NCBI GenBank assembly: GCA_016194935.1 | Contig: JACQAO010000028.1 | Span: 62,001 to 126,000, forward strand | DNA length: 64,000 bases | Reading direction: 5' to 3' | Source of the DNA: Betaproteobacteria bacterium | GTDB taxonomy: Bacteria > Pseudomonadota > Gammaproteobacteria > Burkholderiales > Rhodocyclaceae | Position numbers and translations under genes: made by a program | In this document: piece by piece, positions 25,907 to 35,003 of the stretch | Numbering within the stretch: the first letter of the stretch is position 1 | Layout of the letters: every line of letters starts with the position of its first letter | Notes under the pieces: model-generated | Databases searched by the model: none | Told to the model about the DNA's origin: nothing | What the model saw: only the letters and a program-made list of their open reading frames with translations

Positions 25907-25992
25907 TGGTCAGGTTTGTCTTCATTGCGCTTGTATTCCTGATCTATAAGTAATACGCTGTAGTCATCTGTGATACTCCATTGAGGTGCATG

Positions 25993-26271
25993 ATGACTAC
26001 ACCCGTGAGCGTTCGATTAGACGAATCCATCAAAGCGCGGATGGATGCCTTGGCGGGTCAGCGCCAGCGTCCGGCGCATTGGCTGATGCGCGAGGCAATC
26101 GAACAATATGTTGACCGCGAGGAGAAGCGCCTGACATTTTTTCAGGCTGGAAAGGATGCCTGGGAGCACTATCAGGCAACCGGTCAGCATGTCACTGGCG
26201 CAGAGGCTGACGCATGGCTCGCGCAGTTGGAGGCTGGTAACAGTATTGATCCGCCGGCATGCCACGGCTGA
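25993..26271 (+). CDS. ribbon-helix-helix antitoxin (ParD/CopG-like)
   Basis: A 92-residue antitoxin with the ribbon-helix-helix start TTPVSVRLDESIKARMDALA and the helix RPAHWLMREAIEQYVDREE, then a charged tail (VTGAEADAWLAQLEAG) of the type that covers ParE/RelE toxins. Of two adjacent ATG codons, 25993 has the better spacing from GAGG. It overlaps the toxin gene by 13 bases. It probably represses its own operon. Confidence 0.88.
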   Translation: MTTPVSVRLDESIKARMDALAGQRQRPAHWLMREAIEQYVDREEKRLTFFQAGKDAWEHYQATGQHVTGAEADAWLAQLEAGNSIDPPACHG

Positions 26272-26549
26272 TCTGGACCGGCTCAGCGCTGACCGACGTA
26301 GAGCGTCTGTATCAATTCCTGGCATTGAAAAGTCCCGATGCCGCACGACGCGCAGTCGGGGCGATACGTGGCCAGGTACGCATTCTGGCAACCCAGCCCG
26401 GTGTTGGGCGCGCCTTGTCGGACACCGAACCTGAGTACCATATTTGGCCGATTGATTTCGGCGATAGTGGTTATGTTGTGCTTTACCGGTTTGATAGCCG
26501 ACAGGTAACCATCCTTGCCGTACGTCACCAACGGGAAGCAGGGTTCTAG
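26259..26549 (+). CDS. ParE/RelE-type toxin
   Basis: A 96-residue RelE/ParE-superfamily toxin: PRLIWTGSALTDVERLYQFLA at the start, then RGQVRILATQPGVGR, and the C-terminal sheet YVVLYRFDSRQVTILAVRHQREAGF. Such toxins either poison gyrase (ParE) or cleave mRNA (RelE); the ParD-like partner favours ParE. Its TAG stop overlaps the sixA stop in a shared CTAG on the other strand, which shows how closely the module abuts sixA. Confidence 0.9.
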   Translation: MPRLIWTGSALTDVERLYQFLALKSPDAARRAVGAIRGQVRILATQPGVGRALSDTEPEYHIWPIDFGDSGYVVLYRFDSRQVTILAVRHQREAGF

Positions 26550-27019
26550 ATCATCTCCGGCCCAACCACTGCCCTCAACAGCGTTTGAGTTTCCCCCGCC
26601 CGTGCGCGGTTGGAGAACCACCACAGCGCGCCTTTCTTGATGGTCCAGTCGGCTTCCTGGCCGGACAGCAGCAGCGCGGCCAGGCGGCCCAGAGTGGGTT
26701 GGTGGCCCACCAGCAGGACGGCGCTGCCGCGTTGTCCGTCGCCGTCTGGCCAGTCGGCGAGGGCCAGCAGGTCGGCGACATCGGCGGCAGTGCCGATGCC
26801 GGGTTCGATGTCGAAAGGCAGGTTCAGCGCTTGCGCCGTCTGCTGGCAGCGCAGGGCGGGGCTGACGAGGATGCGCAGATGTTTTGGCAGTTGCCGGCGC
26901 AGCCAGTCGGCGATGTGCCGGGCCTGTTTCTCGCCGCGCGAACTCAGGCGGCGTTTCAGATCAGGCTGGCCGGTGGTCGCCTCGACTGCTTCGGCATGAC
27001 GCCAGAGTATCAATTCCAT
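26546..27019 (-). CDS. sixA: phosphohistidine phosphatase SixA
   Basis: A 157-residue histidine phosphatase of the phosphoglycerate-mutase superfamily. The catalytic histidine is in LILWRHAEA at the N-terminus, the partner arginine in SPALRCQQTAQAL near 60, and the second histidine in LLVGHQPTLGRL near 106. SixA removes phosphate from histidine residues, for example in phosphotransfer or nitrogen-PTS proteins. An in-frame longer start at 27058 exists, but the family begins with the RHG motif as at 27019. The 3' end of this gene is duplicated at 25762-25906. Confidence 0.87.
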   Translation of the reverse strand: MELILWRHAEAVEATTGQPDLKRRLSSRGEKQARHIADWLRRQLPKHLRILVSPALRCQQTAQALNLPFDIEPGIGTAADVADLLALADWPDGDGQRGSAVLLVGHQPTLGRLAALLLSGQEADWTIKKGALWWFSNRARAGETQTLLRAVVGPEMI

Positions 27020-27073
27020 GGTCTGATCCCGGGTTGGAACGGACATAATAGTTTTCACTGATTGCAGGAATAT

Positions 27074-28702
27074 TTATCTCAGATTGTCACATAACTCGAT
27101 TGCGAAATTTGCCGTATTTCTGAAAGGACGGGTTGCAGGTGGGATAAATGCAGTCGAGTCCGGGCTATCTGCGGGTGAAACCGCCGGCGTTTCAAGGCCG
27201 CCAAGACGTAGCCATAAAGGAAACAGATTCGCATGTCTCAGTGGCTGGCCGGCATTAGTTTTGAGTACCGCCAGAGCTTGAGAATTGACATCAGCATAGG
27301 CCTGATTCCAGGCAACAAAAGCCGGGACTTTGATTTCCACAGACGACACCGTGACTGATCCCGCGTGTCTCCACAAGCCACGGCTGTCATCTTTCAGGTT
27401 TTCTCCGTGATCTGAAGTAAATATCATCACGGCAGGGCGTCGCTCATCTTCGAGCATGGCAACTATGCGGGCCAGCACTTGCCCTGAATACGCCACGCTA
27501 TTCGCGTACTGAGCCCGCTCCAACGCCAACCCGGATAAACCATCTGTAGAAATTACAGCGGCATTCTCCGGATAGCGATTTTCATAATCGAAATGGCTGC
27601 CTAGCATATGAACAACTGCGGCACTTAGCGTCGAACCCCGCAAAAAACGTTGAATTGCAGGCAGCATAACTTCGTCGGGTTTTAATGTGGAAGACCTGAG
27701 GGGGAACTCTGCTACATCCCATCCATTCTCCCCGAATATTCCACTGTCCTGATTCGATATCCATGCCGTTGTAAAGCCTGCCTGCTTAAAATAAGCTAGC
27801 CCGGAAGGTCGCGTATTTGCATTGCCGGGCTCATCCTCGGGCTTGACGCCGGTAACCAGCGGCGATACGGAGTAAACCGTGAGTGTGGCGCCAGCACAGA
27901 CATCGCTGAGCCAAACCATTCTTCCAGATACGAGTTGCTTCGTTAGCGCTTTTGTTAAATCAGGGCGCAGTAGAGGATTGAAAGTGTCAGCCCGTTCACT
28001 TTCGCCGATGACTAAAATGACAGCCATTGGACCATCCAGTTGCCGTTGCACGGCGAGAGGAGGCGCACGCTTATTATTGACAAACTCTGAAGGCGCTAGC
28101 ACGGAGTCGGGCAACCGACCCATAATAAAATCGGCAACCTTCCAAAACAGTCCAACTGGCCAGATTGCCTCGATGTCGGCAGACGTAACCAATGCCCATG
28201 AAGTACGCTTACCATACCAGTAGTCATGCTGGATGATGGCGGAGAACGTGAGCAATAGCAGCCCGGCAAAAATTCCTCGCCGTCGCCGTTGGCCGAAAAC
28301 AGGTTGGCGCGGCGCATGACATGCTGCCAATAACGATACCCCAAAAATTATCAGGACAACTCCCGATGCAAGCCAGTGCGAGCGCAGCCATTCAGTAATT
28401 TCCTGGAAATTGCTATGAGTCAGTGCAATCACTGTACCCACATGAGGTGGCCCGCCGAACTCATGGGAAAAAACTGCCCACACGGCAGCTACTGGGTAAA
28501 TTGTTAGCGAAATCAGCCACAGTGTCCGCTGAGTAAGCGGGGTGGCAAGAATGGCGCTGCCGAGTATGACCGTGAGTAATGCTTGCTCTGCAAGCCGGTT
28601 GATCTCGTAAAATCCAGAGAGCAATGCCCAGGATGGCCAGGTAAACGCAATAAATAAGGCGATTGGCGTCCGCCAAAAAAACTTCAGGAATGTGGTCGAC
28701 AT
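27074..28702 (-). CDS. sulfatase-fold phosphoethanolamine transferase-like membrane enzyme
   Basis: A 542-residue inner-membrane protein. About five N-terminal helices (1-170) anchor a periplasmic alkaline-phosphatase/sulfatase-fold domain. Metal-site motifs are VIGESERADTFNP near 245, the probable nucleophile threonine in CAGATLTVYSVSPLV near 285, and TSDHGENLKDD near 440. EptA/CptA-type enzymes move phosphoethanolamine from phosphatidylethanolamine onto lipid A or core sugars. It overlaps the preceding gene by 19 bases, so the two are co-expressed and possibly act on the same envelope target. The acceptor is unknown. Confidence 0.78.
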   Translation of the reverse strand: MSTTFLKFFWRTPIALFIAFTWPSWALLSGFYEINRLAEQALLTVILGSAILATPLTQRTLWLISLTIYPVAAVWAVFSHEFGGPPHVGTVIALTHSNFQEITEWLRSHWLASGVVLIIFGVSLLAACHAPRQPVFGQRRRRGIFAGLLLLTFSAIIQHDYWYGKRTSWALVTSADIEAIWPVGLFWKVADFIMGRLPDSVLAPSEFVNNKRAPPLAVQRQLDGPMAVILVIGESERADTFNPLLRPDLTKALTKQLVSGRMVWLSDVCAGATLTVYSVSPLVTGVKPEDEPGNANTRPSGLAYFKQAGFTTAWISNQDSGIFGENGWDVAEFPLRSSTLKPDEVMLPAIQRFLRGSTLSAAVVHMLGSHFDYENRYPENAAVISTDGLSGLALERAQYANSVAYSGQVLARIVAMLEDERRPAVMIFTSDHGENLKDDSRGLWRHAGSVTVSSVEIKVPAFVAWNQAYADVNSQALAVLKTNAGQPLRHANLFPLWLRLGGLETPAVSPADSPDSTAFIPPATRPFRNTANFAIELCDNLR

Positions 28703-31191
28703 TTTGCCTTGTCCCACTCTAGTGCCATCGCGTTATCACTCAGAGGCACGCAGCCGGAATAATGATTGGGGTCGAGACGTTGCGGGAAATGACCTGTGAC
28801 CCATCCCTCCGCATCCAGTGCAGTGTGAATGCGTTCCTTAAATTCAGTTGAATTCATTAACCTGCTTGCAAGAGTATGGACATCAACATCTCGCAAATGG
28901 CCGTTAACTGCAACGATGCCGTTGCTGATCCGGTAAACTTCCGGGAACTGCTGTAGCGCGGTGGCTTCGATTGACGTTGCTCCTGTGGTGTTAATGAACA
29001 GTATGCCGTTGGCGTTTAAATGGGCGCGCGCCAATTGCATGAACTCGAGTGAATGCAACATGGTGGCCCCCTCGCGCCAGTGAAAGGAATTGTTGATAAT
29101 TATGGCGTCAAAACGAGTCTTGTCGGCACGCAGCCACTTGCGGCCATCGGCAGTGACGTGCTGTGCGCGTGAAGCATGAAGGATTTCAGAAACCAGTGGT
29201 TCCCGACTAATCATGGATGTGTAGCCGGCGTTTATCTCCACAGTAACGAGTTCTCGAACGTTTTTAAACGAAAGGATCGCCTTTGCCCAGGATCCTGATG
29301 AAAGGCCTATTTCAAGGACTCGCAGGGGCGCAGGGCTCATGGCAATCGCAATATATGCGCGATGGATCAAGTTGGTATCCAGCAGCGGATCAATATTAAA
29401 GCGTCCATCGTAGGCGCCGCCACCTATGACGATATCAGCAGTTGGGTCTGACTTGACCGCAATGATCCCGGCTCGTGTTTCAACAGTAGAAACAAATGAC
29501 TGCTCGGTAACGCTGCCGTTATACAGCCACTCCTTCCAGTGTCCATATATTATTTCTGATGCGGGCAGGGCGATGATGGTCATTAAAACTGGTAATGTGG
29601 CAGCGGTGCGTACCAACGATTTGCCTGCCGCCACTGCAAATATCAGAGCAAGCAGCAACGCTCCCAACGTAGCCATTGCCAGGCATTGGGATGTTGTGAA
29701 ATGATCCAAAAGCACATAGCCGGTGATGGCGGACCCGGCCACTGCCCCCATAATATTGGCTGCGTAAACTAAACCAAAATGTACTCTGCCATTTTGATTG
29801 GGACGTATGGCGCCTGCAACCAGGGGCAGGGAGCTTCCCCCAAAAAAACCGAGAACCGCTAAAGCTAACGCCAGCAGTAGCGCACCAGCCGAGGTTACTG
29901 TAACGCCGCCAACCAGTGCTGCCAGGGCCGGCAAGAACATCGTTGCCAACGCGGTAAAAGCCCATATTTTGCTGGCTTCTGCCAATAGCGCCGATTTATC
30001 TAGTTTGGCGATGCGTTCACTGCCAAGTCCCATTCCAAGCAGAAATGCGCCCACGCCCAGGCCAAAAACCCATGGCCGGGACGCAGTGGCCCAAGACATC
30101 ATGCGGAGCAACAGAATTTCCTGGCTGATGCTGACAAAGCCAGTTGCTATCACCAGCACAGCAGCCGCTGGCCAGGAAAGAGGCGTGTTTGACATATCTA
30201 TTGTCATGGGCCGTGCCCGTGGGATTGCACCCTTGGGCCATGCAGCGGATGCCAGTAACACCAGCAAGGCAGTCAGTCCGTTGATTATGGCTGCCAGCCG
30301 GGTAGCGCCAATCAGACCTGTAAATGGAAACAGGGCCGTTGCCGAAAACAGTGCTGCTGTTGCGGAGCCGAGCGCATTCAGCGCATATAACCGCCCGACA
30401 TTTTGGTGAATCTCAGGGACTTTATTTCTCAGCGCCTCTACCAGGATCGGCAAAGTCATGCCCATCAATATTGTAGGCGCGAGCAGGGCGCCTGCCGCCG
30501 CCAGAATGACGACACCGGGTGCAAGTGAGCCACTTACCTGTAGACCAACCCATTCCAGCCAGGGCGCCGAGAAAAATCCGAATAAGCCTATTGCCATCTC
30601 AATCAGGAAAAATACGAAGATGGCTTTATTTTCTGAAAGACGCTGCGCCAGTTTTTCACCAAGCAAGGCTCCGCAACCAAGGCCGCCAAGAAAAACGGCA
30701 ACGATTACAGTCACGGATTGTCCGTCGGCGCCCAGCAGACCAATAAGCATGCGTTGCCAGGTAATCTGGTAGATCAGTGCTGCCATCCCGGAAATAAAAA
30801 ATATGCCCCGAATCCCTTCTACCGATCCCAGCAAGGCGCGCCTCTTGTCGGGAGACTGCAGCAAGACAGTGAATATGGCGCGCCCGGAAAACAGTAAATA
30901 GGCAAACAACAACCCTGATGCCGAATGAAATGGGAGGAACACGATTACGGCGGATGCCAGCAGTAATGCTGGCCAATCAGCGCGTCTCGAAAAAAGCGTC
31001 GCTTTTGTTGCCTGTAGATAACCGTCGATCAGGCATGCCGCAGCAGCACCTAGTAAAACGAGCACTAATCGTGTGGGCAGGTTTAACAGGGGGTCCTGCA
31101 AGAACTCAGCCCATTCCTCAGGTACTGAGATGAGCCACTTTGTGACCAGAAGCACTGCTGAATAAGCGGCAAGAAATAGAGAGAATTTCAC
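28684..31191 (-). CDS. membrane-fused spermidine-synthase-like protein
   Basis: An 835-residue fusion. The first 560 residues contain about 16 hydrophobic helices similar to the membrane half of 'fused MFS/spermidine synthase' proteins (ISGMAALIYQITWQRMLIG; RLYALNALGSATAALF; VYAANIMGAVAGSAITG). The C-terminal 230 residues are a spermidine-synthase-type Rossmann domain (VLEIGLSSGSWAKAIL; LVTVEINAGYTSM; TADGRKWL; DAIIINNSFHWREGATML). The usual DDG and D-x-Y motifs are altered, so spermidine synthesis is doubtful; a methyl- or aminopropyl-transfer role is open. It is the first gene of a two-gene operon. Confidence 0.72.
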   Translation of the reverse strand: MKFSLFLAAYSAVLLVTKWLISVPEEWAEFLQDPLLNLPTRLVLVLLGAAAACLIDGYLQATKATLFSRRADWPALLLASAVIVFLPFHSASGLLFAYLLFSGRAIFTVLLQSPDKRRALLGSVEGIRGIFFISGMAALIYQITWQRMLIGLLGADGQSVTVIVAVFLGGLGCGALLGEKLAQRLSENKAIFVFFLIEMAIGLFGFFSAPWLEWVGLQVSGSLAPGVVILAAAGALLAPTILMGMTLPILVEALRNKVPEIHQNVGRLYALNALGSATAALFSATALFPFTGLIGATRLAAIINGLTALLVLLASAAWPKGAIPRARPMTIDMSNTPLSWPAAAVLVIATGFVSISQEILLLRMMSWATASRPWVFGLGVGAFLLGMGLGSERIAKLDKSALLAEASKIWAFTALATMFLPALAALVGGVTVTSAGALLLALALAVLGFFGGSSLPLVAGAIRPNQNGRVHFGLVYAANIMGAVAGSAITGYVLLDHFTTSQCLAMATLGALLLALIFAVAAGKSLVRTAATLPVLMTIIALPASEIIYGHWKEWLYNGSVTEQSFVSTVETRAGIIAVKSDPTADIVIGGGAYDGRFNIDPLLDTNLIHRAYIAIAMSPAPLRVLEIGLSSGSWAKAILSFKNVRELVTVEINAGYTSMISREPLVSEILHASRAQHVTADGRKWLRADKTRFDAIIINNSFHWREGATMLHSLEFMQLARAHLNANGILFINTTGATSIEATALQQFPEVYRISNGIVAVNGHLRDVDVHTLASRLMNSTEFKERIHTALDAEGWVTGHFPQRLDPNHYSGCVPLSDNAMALEWDKAKCRPHS

Positions 31192-31246
31192 TGAACTATC
31201 GACGCCTCTGAAGTTTCAACCGGCAAAAAAATATTCTAGTTGGTTA

Positions 31247-32764
31247 TCAAGATAGCTGCGGCAGCTGGAGCCGGGCAAGTTTTTTCATCTGGTCCGGCAG
31301 CCGCCCCAGCAATACCCCGTGGCGCGAGGCGTGCCAGCCGCCGACCAGCGACACGGCTTCGCGCAGGCGCGGGTCGTCGCCGGCGCAATGCATCAGCAGC
31401 AGGCCGGCATTCGCCAGGTCGTTGAGTTGGCCCAGCTCGTCCTGCAATACGCCCAGTTGTTTCAGCAGGCGCGCGAGCGGCTTGGCGGCGGCCAGCGGCG
31501 CAAAAAATTCCAGCGCATAACGCAAGCGTTTGATGCCGATACGCAAGCGATGCAGCGACACCGGGTCTTCGATGGAGGCGGCTGCGGCAAGCCCCTGTAC
31601 ATGCTTGCGCAGGCGCTTGAGCCGTGCGTTGGCGAAGGTTGCCAGCGTATCGCTGGCGTCGCCCCGGCTATCTGTGGCATCGAATGGCGAACGATGCAGC
31701 AAGGCCGTTGCCAGCAGCAGCAAGCGGCCATAGGCAGGCGATTGCAGATGGTGCGCGGCGGCGGCGCGGGCGTTGTACTGCCGGTCGGTGACCGCGCCTG
31801 TCAGCGCCGCCAGGCGCGGCTCGCCGGGCAGGGCATGCATTACCGGGGCGGCAATTTCGGACAGCAGCACGTCCAGATCGCGGGCGTGGCCGAGCCGGGT
31901 CATCAGGATGCGCAGCGGCGGCAGCAGTTGCTCCGCCAGCGCCGACGGCAGGCGTGGCGAAAACAGGCGCAGGGCGGCGCGCAGGCGGCGCGTCGCCACC
32001 CGCATCTGGTGGATGAATTCGGGATCATCGCTGCTCAATGCGCCATCGAGATTGGCTTGCAGATGTTCCAGGCTGGACAAGGCGATCAGACGGAAGGCAT
32101 GCAGCGGCGTGTCCTGCGCGGCCAAAGGGATGGTGCGCGCCCTCGACGGCTTGACCGGGGCGCCCTGGAACAGACGGTAGCCGCGCTCGGCCTTGCTGAG
32201 ATTGGACGGCGTCAGCGGCAGGCGTTCGCCCAGGGTTTGCGCCAGCTTGAACAATTCATCGACATCGCCGGCGGCGAGTTCAATCTCCACTTCGGAAATG
32301 GCTATGCGCCGCCCGGCGGCGGCGATCCAGCCGCGATCCAGCATCAGCAGCAAGGCGCAGCCGGGTCTGGGTTCGAAGCGCCAGATGTTGCGGCGGAAGC
32401 TGGTTTCGAACAGCGGCGCGATCTGGTCGCGCAGTTTGGGCCGCTCCAGCCAGTGGCGTACCTCTTCCGCATCGACAGAGGAAAAATCGAAATGACCGGC
32501 GTAGGGCGTCTCCCATTCCGGTCGGGTGGTGAGTCCCGCTGCGGAACTGCCGGCGCACTTCACCGTTTGCAACCAACTGCGCCCCTGCTTGCGCAGGCGC
32601 AGGGCGATACCGCGAGCATGCAGGGCGAGCGACGGCGTGTCGTAATACAGATTGATGAGTTGATGCGACTGCCGCGCAACCGCCTTGCGCAAGACCGGCT
32701 GACGCAGCAGCAGGCCTTGCATGGCGGCAGGCAGGGCGAGCTTGAGTTCGATCTCGTTGGGCAT
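31247..32764 (-). CDS. CYTH-CHAD domain protein
   Basis: A 505-residue protein. Residues 1-200 form a CYTH/triphosphate tunnel metalloenzyme domain with the signature EIELKL at the N-terminus and YYDTPSLALHARGIALRLRK near 40-60. Residues about 215-505 form a CHAD helical domain rich in His, Arg and Lys (HQMRVATRRLRAALRLF; LHRLRIGIKRLRYALEFF). CYTH enzymes hydrolyse inorganic triphosphate or similar, and CHAD domains bind polyphosphate, so a role in polyphosphate metabolism is likely. It is cytoplasmic and appears to be a single-gene unit. ATG follows GGAGAAA. Confidence 0.9.
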   Translation of the reverse strand: MPNEIELKLALPAAMQGLLLRQPVLRKAVARQSHQLINLYYDTPSLALHARGIALRLRKQGRSWLQTVKCAGSSAAGLTTRPEWETPYAGHFDFSSVDAEEVRHWLERPKLRDQIAPLFETSFRRNIWRFEPRPGCALLLMLDRGWIAAAGRRIAISEVEIELAAGDVDELFKLAQTLGERLPLTPSNLSKAERGYRLFQGAPVKPSRARTIPLAAQDTPLHAFRLIALSSLEHLQANLDGALSSDDPEFIHQMRVATRRLRAALRLFSPRLPSALAEQLLPPLRILMTRLGHARDLDVLLSEIAAPVMHALPGEPRLAALTGAVTDRQYNARAAAAHHLQSPAYGRLLLLATALLHRSPFDATDSRGDASDTLATFANARLKRLRKHVQGLAAAASIEDPVSLHRLRIGIKRLRYALEFFAPLAAAKPLARLLKQLGVLQDELGQLNDLANAGLLLMHCAGDDPRLREAVSLVGGWHASRHGVLLGRLPDQMKKLARLQLPQLS

Positions 32765-32860
32765 GAATTTCTCCGGGCATCGGCCCGGCGGAATTATCGC
32801 CGATAAGCTCTGGCGGATTGTTACAGCGTGGTTACTCCAATTTTTAAATCATAATGCAAG

Positions 32861-32986
32861 CCACAGAGGTCACAGAGGTCACAGAGAAAAACAAGCGGCT
32901 GTCATTAATGATTGCCTCACCTATCAGATAAACCCGGAAAGTCTGTGGAACCCGCATCATCTCTGTGTTCTCTGTGACCTCTGTGG
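32861..32986. repeat. 126-bp MITE-like element with 26-bp terminal inverted repeats
   Basis: The ends are built from repeats of CACAGAGGT: the left end (32861-32886) and the right end (32961-32986) are complementary at 24 of 26 positions, with 17 outermost bases perfect. The interior has no convincing gene. CCACAGAGGTCACAGAG-type repeats occur scattered in many bacterial genomes. It lies in the 241-base gap between the CYTH-CHAD gene and the ABC permease gene; nothing else was seen in that gap. Confidence 0.65.
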
Positions 32987-33005
32987 CTAACAAGCTTTTT
33001 GGGAG

Positions 33006-34238
33006 TTACTCGTAGCGCAAAGCCTCAATAGGGAGTAGCAGCGAAGCTTTCCTGGCTGGGTAGTAGCCGAAGAAGATGCCGACGATGGCGGCGAAGCCGA
33101 CCGCCAGGACGATGGCGATGATGGACAGTTCAGTGCGCCAGCCCGCCAGATGTCCAACCAGCAGGGAACCTCCGACGCCGAGCAGGATGCCGAGCAGCCC
33201 GCCGATCAGCGACAAGGTCACCGCCTCGACCAGGAACTGCGTCAGGATGTCCTTGCTGCGCGCGCCGACGGCCATGCGCAGCCCGATCTCGCGGGTGCGC
33301 TCGGTCACCGATACCAGCATGATGTTCATGATGCCGATGCCGCCGACCAGCAGCGACACCGAGGCCACGGCAGCCAGCAGCAGCGCCAGCACTTTCGACG
33401 AAGCTTCCTGGGCTTCCAGGATTTCGGACAGGTTGCGCACGTAGAAATCATCGTCCTGGCCGGCTTGCAGGTGGTGGCGCTGGCGCAGCAATTCCTTCAT
33501 GTGTTGTTCGGCTTCACTCATGTCGGCGCCTTGGCGCACCTTGACCATGACCGAACCGACGTTGCGCGACTTCGCCAGACTGGCGCCCAGCACCCGCTTC
33601 CTGGCGGTACTGATGGGCATCAGCACCACGTCGTCCTGATCCTGGCCCATCATGTTCTGGCCTTTGCGGTCGAGCACGCCGATGATGGTCAGCGGCACTT
33701 TGCGGATACGCACCACCTGGTCCAGCGGGCTGCTGTCGCCGAACAAGTTTTTCGCCACGGTCTGGCCGATCAACACGACTTTGGCGGCGCTGTTCATGTC
33801 CGTGCTCTCGAAGCCGCGTCCTTCGGCGATGGGCCATTCACGCACCTCCAGGTAATCGGGAGTGGTGCCGTAAAACGAGGTCGACCAGTTGGCATTGCCG
33901 GCCACCACCTGTCCTGTGCCACGCAGGCTGGGTGCGGCCCCCTGGATTTCATCCACCTCCCTGGCGAGAGCATAGGCGTCGTCTTCGCTGAGGGTTTGCT
34001 GCGTGCCGCTGCCGCCGCGTGCGCCGCCCGACAGCACGGAACCGGACAGCACTATGATGATGTTGGAACCGAGGCTGCGGATCTGTTCCGCGACGCGCGC
34101 TTGCGCGCCCTGGCCGACGGCGATCATGACGATCACGGCGGCAACGCCGATGATGATGCCCAGCATGGTCAACGCCGAGCGTAATTTGTTGACGCGCAGG
34201 GCGTTAAGGGCGACACGCAGGGTGGCGAGGAAATTCAT
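33006..34238 (-). CDS. MacB-type ABC transporter permease
   Basis: A 410-residue permease of the MacB/FtsX family. One N-terminal helix (LRSALTMLGIIIGVAAVIVMIAVG) is followed by a periplasmic MacB core domain (about 45-270) and three C-terminal helices (about 285-400; SVTERTREIGLRMAVGAR before the last pair). It lacks a fused ATPase domain; the ATPase is the separate upstream gene, overlapping by four bases. Such systems use mechanotransmission to drive export through an outer-membrane channel. No TolC homologue is beside it. The cargo, possibly a peptide or antibiotic, is unknown. Confidence 0.87.
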   Translation of the reverse strand: MNFLATLRVALNALRVNKLRSALTMLGIIIGVAAVIVMIAVGQGAQARVAEQIRSLGSNIIIVLSGSVLSGGARGGSGTQQTLSEDDAYALAREVDEIQGAAPSLRGTGQVVAGNANWSTSFYGTTPDYLEVREWPIAEGRGFESTDMNSAAKVVLIGQTVAKNLFGDSSPLDQVVRIRKVPLTIIGVLDRKGQNMMGQDQDDVVLMPISTARKRVLGASLAKSRNVGSVMVKVRQGADMSEAEQHMKELLRQRHHLQAGQDDDFYVRNLSEILEAQEASSKVLALLLAAVASVSLLVGGIGIMNIMLVSVTERTREIGLRMAVGARSKDILTQFLVEAVTLSLIGGLLGILLGVGGSLLVGHLAGWRTELSIIAIVLAVGFAAIVGIFFGYYPARKASLLLPIEALRYE

Positions 34239-34975
34239 GCGGGGCTGACGGCGGGCAGCCTGGCAAGTTCTGCGCCTGCATCCTTGGCAGTGTTGACGCG
34301 ATCGTCGAGCAGCACGCCGTCACGAAACAGGATGATGCGTCCGGCGAAACTGGCGACATCGTGTTCGTGCGTCACCACCACGATGGTGATGCCAGCGCGG
34401 TTGAGAGTTTGCAGGAGCGCCATGATTTCCACGCTGGTGCGGGAATCCAGCGCGCCGGTGGGTTCGTCGGCCAGCACCAGCATCGGGTCATTCACCAGCG
34501 CGCGCGCGATGGCGACGCGCTGTTGCTGGCCGCCCGAGAGTTGCGCCGGATGGTGATCCATGCGGTCGGCCAGGCCTACCTGCGCCAGGCGTTTTGCCGC
34601 GCGACTGTGCCGTTCGGCGGTGAGGGTTCCGTTATAGAGCAGCGGCAGGGCGACATTGTCGAGCGCCGAGGTGCGTGGCAGCAGGTTGAAGTGCTGAAAA
34701 ACGAAACCGATTTTCTGGTTGCGCACGACGGCGAGCTGGTCGCCGGAAAGCCGGGAAACTTCCTGTTCGCCGAGATGGTACTCGCCCGAGCTGGGGTGAT
34801 CGAGACAGCCGAGCAGATTCATGAAGGTCGATTTGCCTGAGCCGGATGGCCCCATCACCGCTACAAATTCACCGGCTTCGATGGTGATCGACACGCCGCG
34901 CAGCGCGGCGACCACATTGGCGCCCAGGTGATATTGCTTGACCAGTGCGTCGGTGCGAATCAGTGGAGCCGGCAT
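34235..34975 (-). CDS. MacB-type ABC transporter ATPase
   Basis: A 246-residue ATPase with Walker A GPSGSGKST near 41, Q-loop in VFQHFNLLPR, signature LSGGQQQRVAIARAL near 145, Walker B LVLADEPTGALD near 165 and H-loop in VVVTHEHD near 200. It belongs to the LolD/MacB/FtsE group and pairs with the permease that follows, overlapping it by four bases. The adaptor gene precedes it by 28 bases, giving the order adaptor, ATPase, permease typical of MacAB-like tripartite export. Confidence 0.9.
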   Translation of the reverse strand: MPAPLIRTDALVKQYHLGANVVAALRGVSITIEAGEFVAVMGPSGSGKSTFMNLLGCLDHPSSGEYHLGEQEVSRLSGDQLAVVRNQKIGFVFQHFNLLPRTSALDNVALPLLYNGTLTAERHSRAAKRLAQVGLADRMDHHPAQLSGGQQQRVAIARALVNDPMLVLADEPTGALDSRTSVEIMALLQTLNRAGITIVVVTHEHDVASFAGRIILFRDGVLLDDRVNTAKDAGAELARLPAVSPA

Positions 34976-35003
34976 GGTGTGCGGACGCAGCGGATAGCGT
35001 GAC

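Noticed and set aside
32721-32990. Small plus-strand ORF across the inverted-repeat element
   Set aside because: Its codons are mostly the palindromic repeats themselves and it starts within the CYTH-CHAD gene; no family is recognisable.
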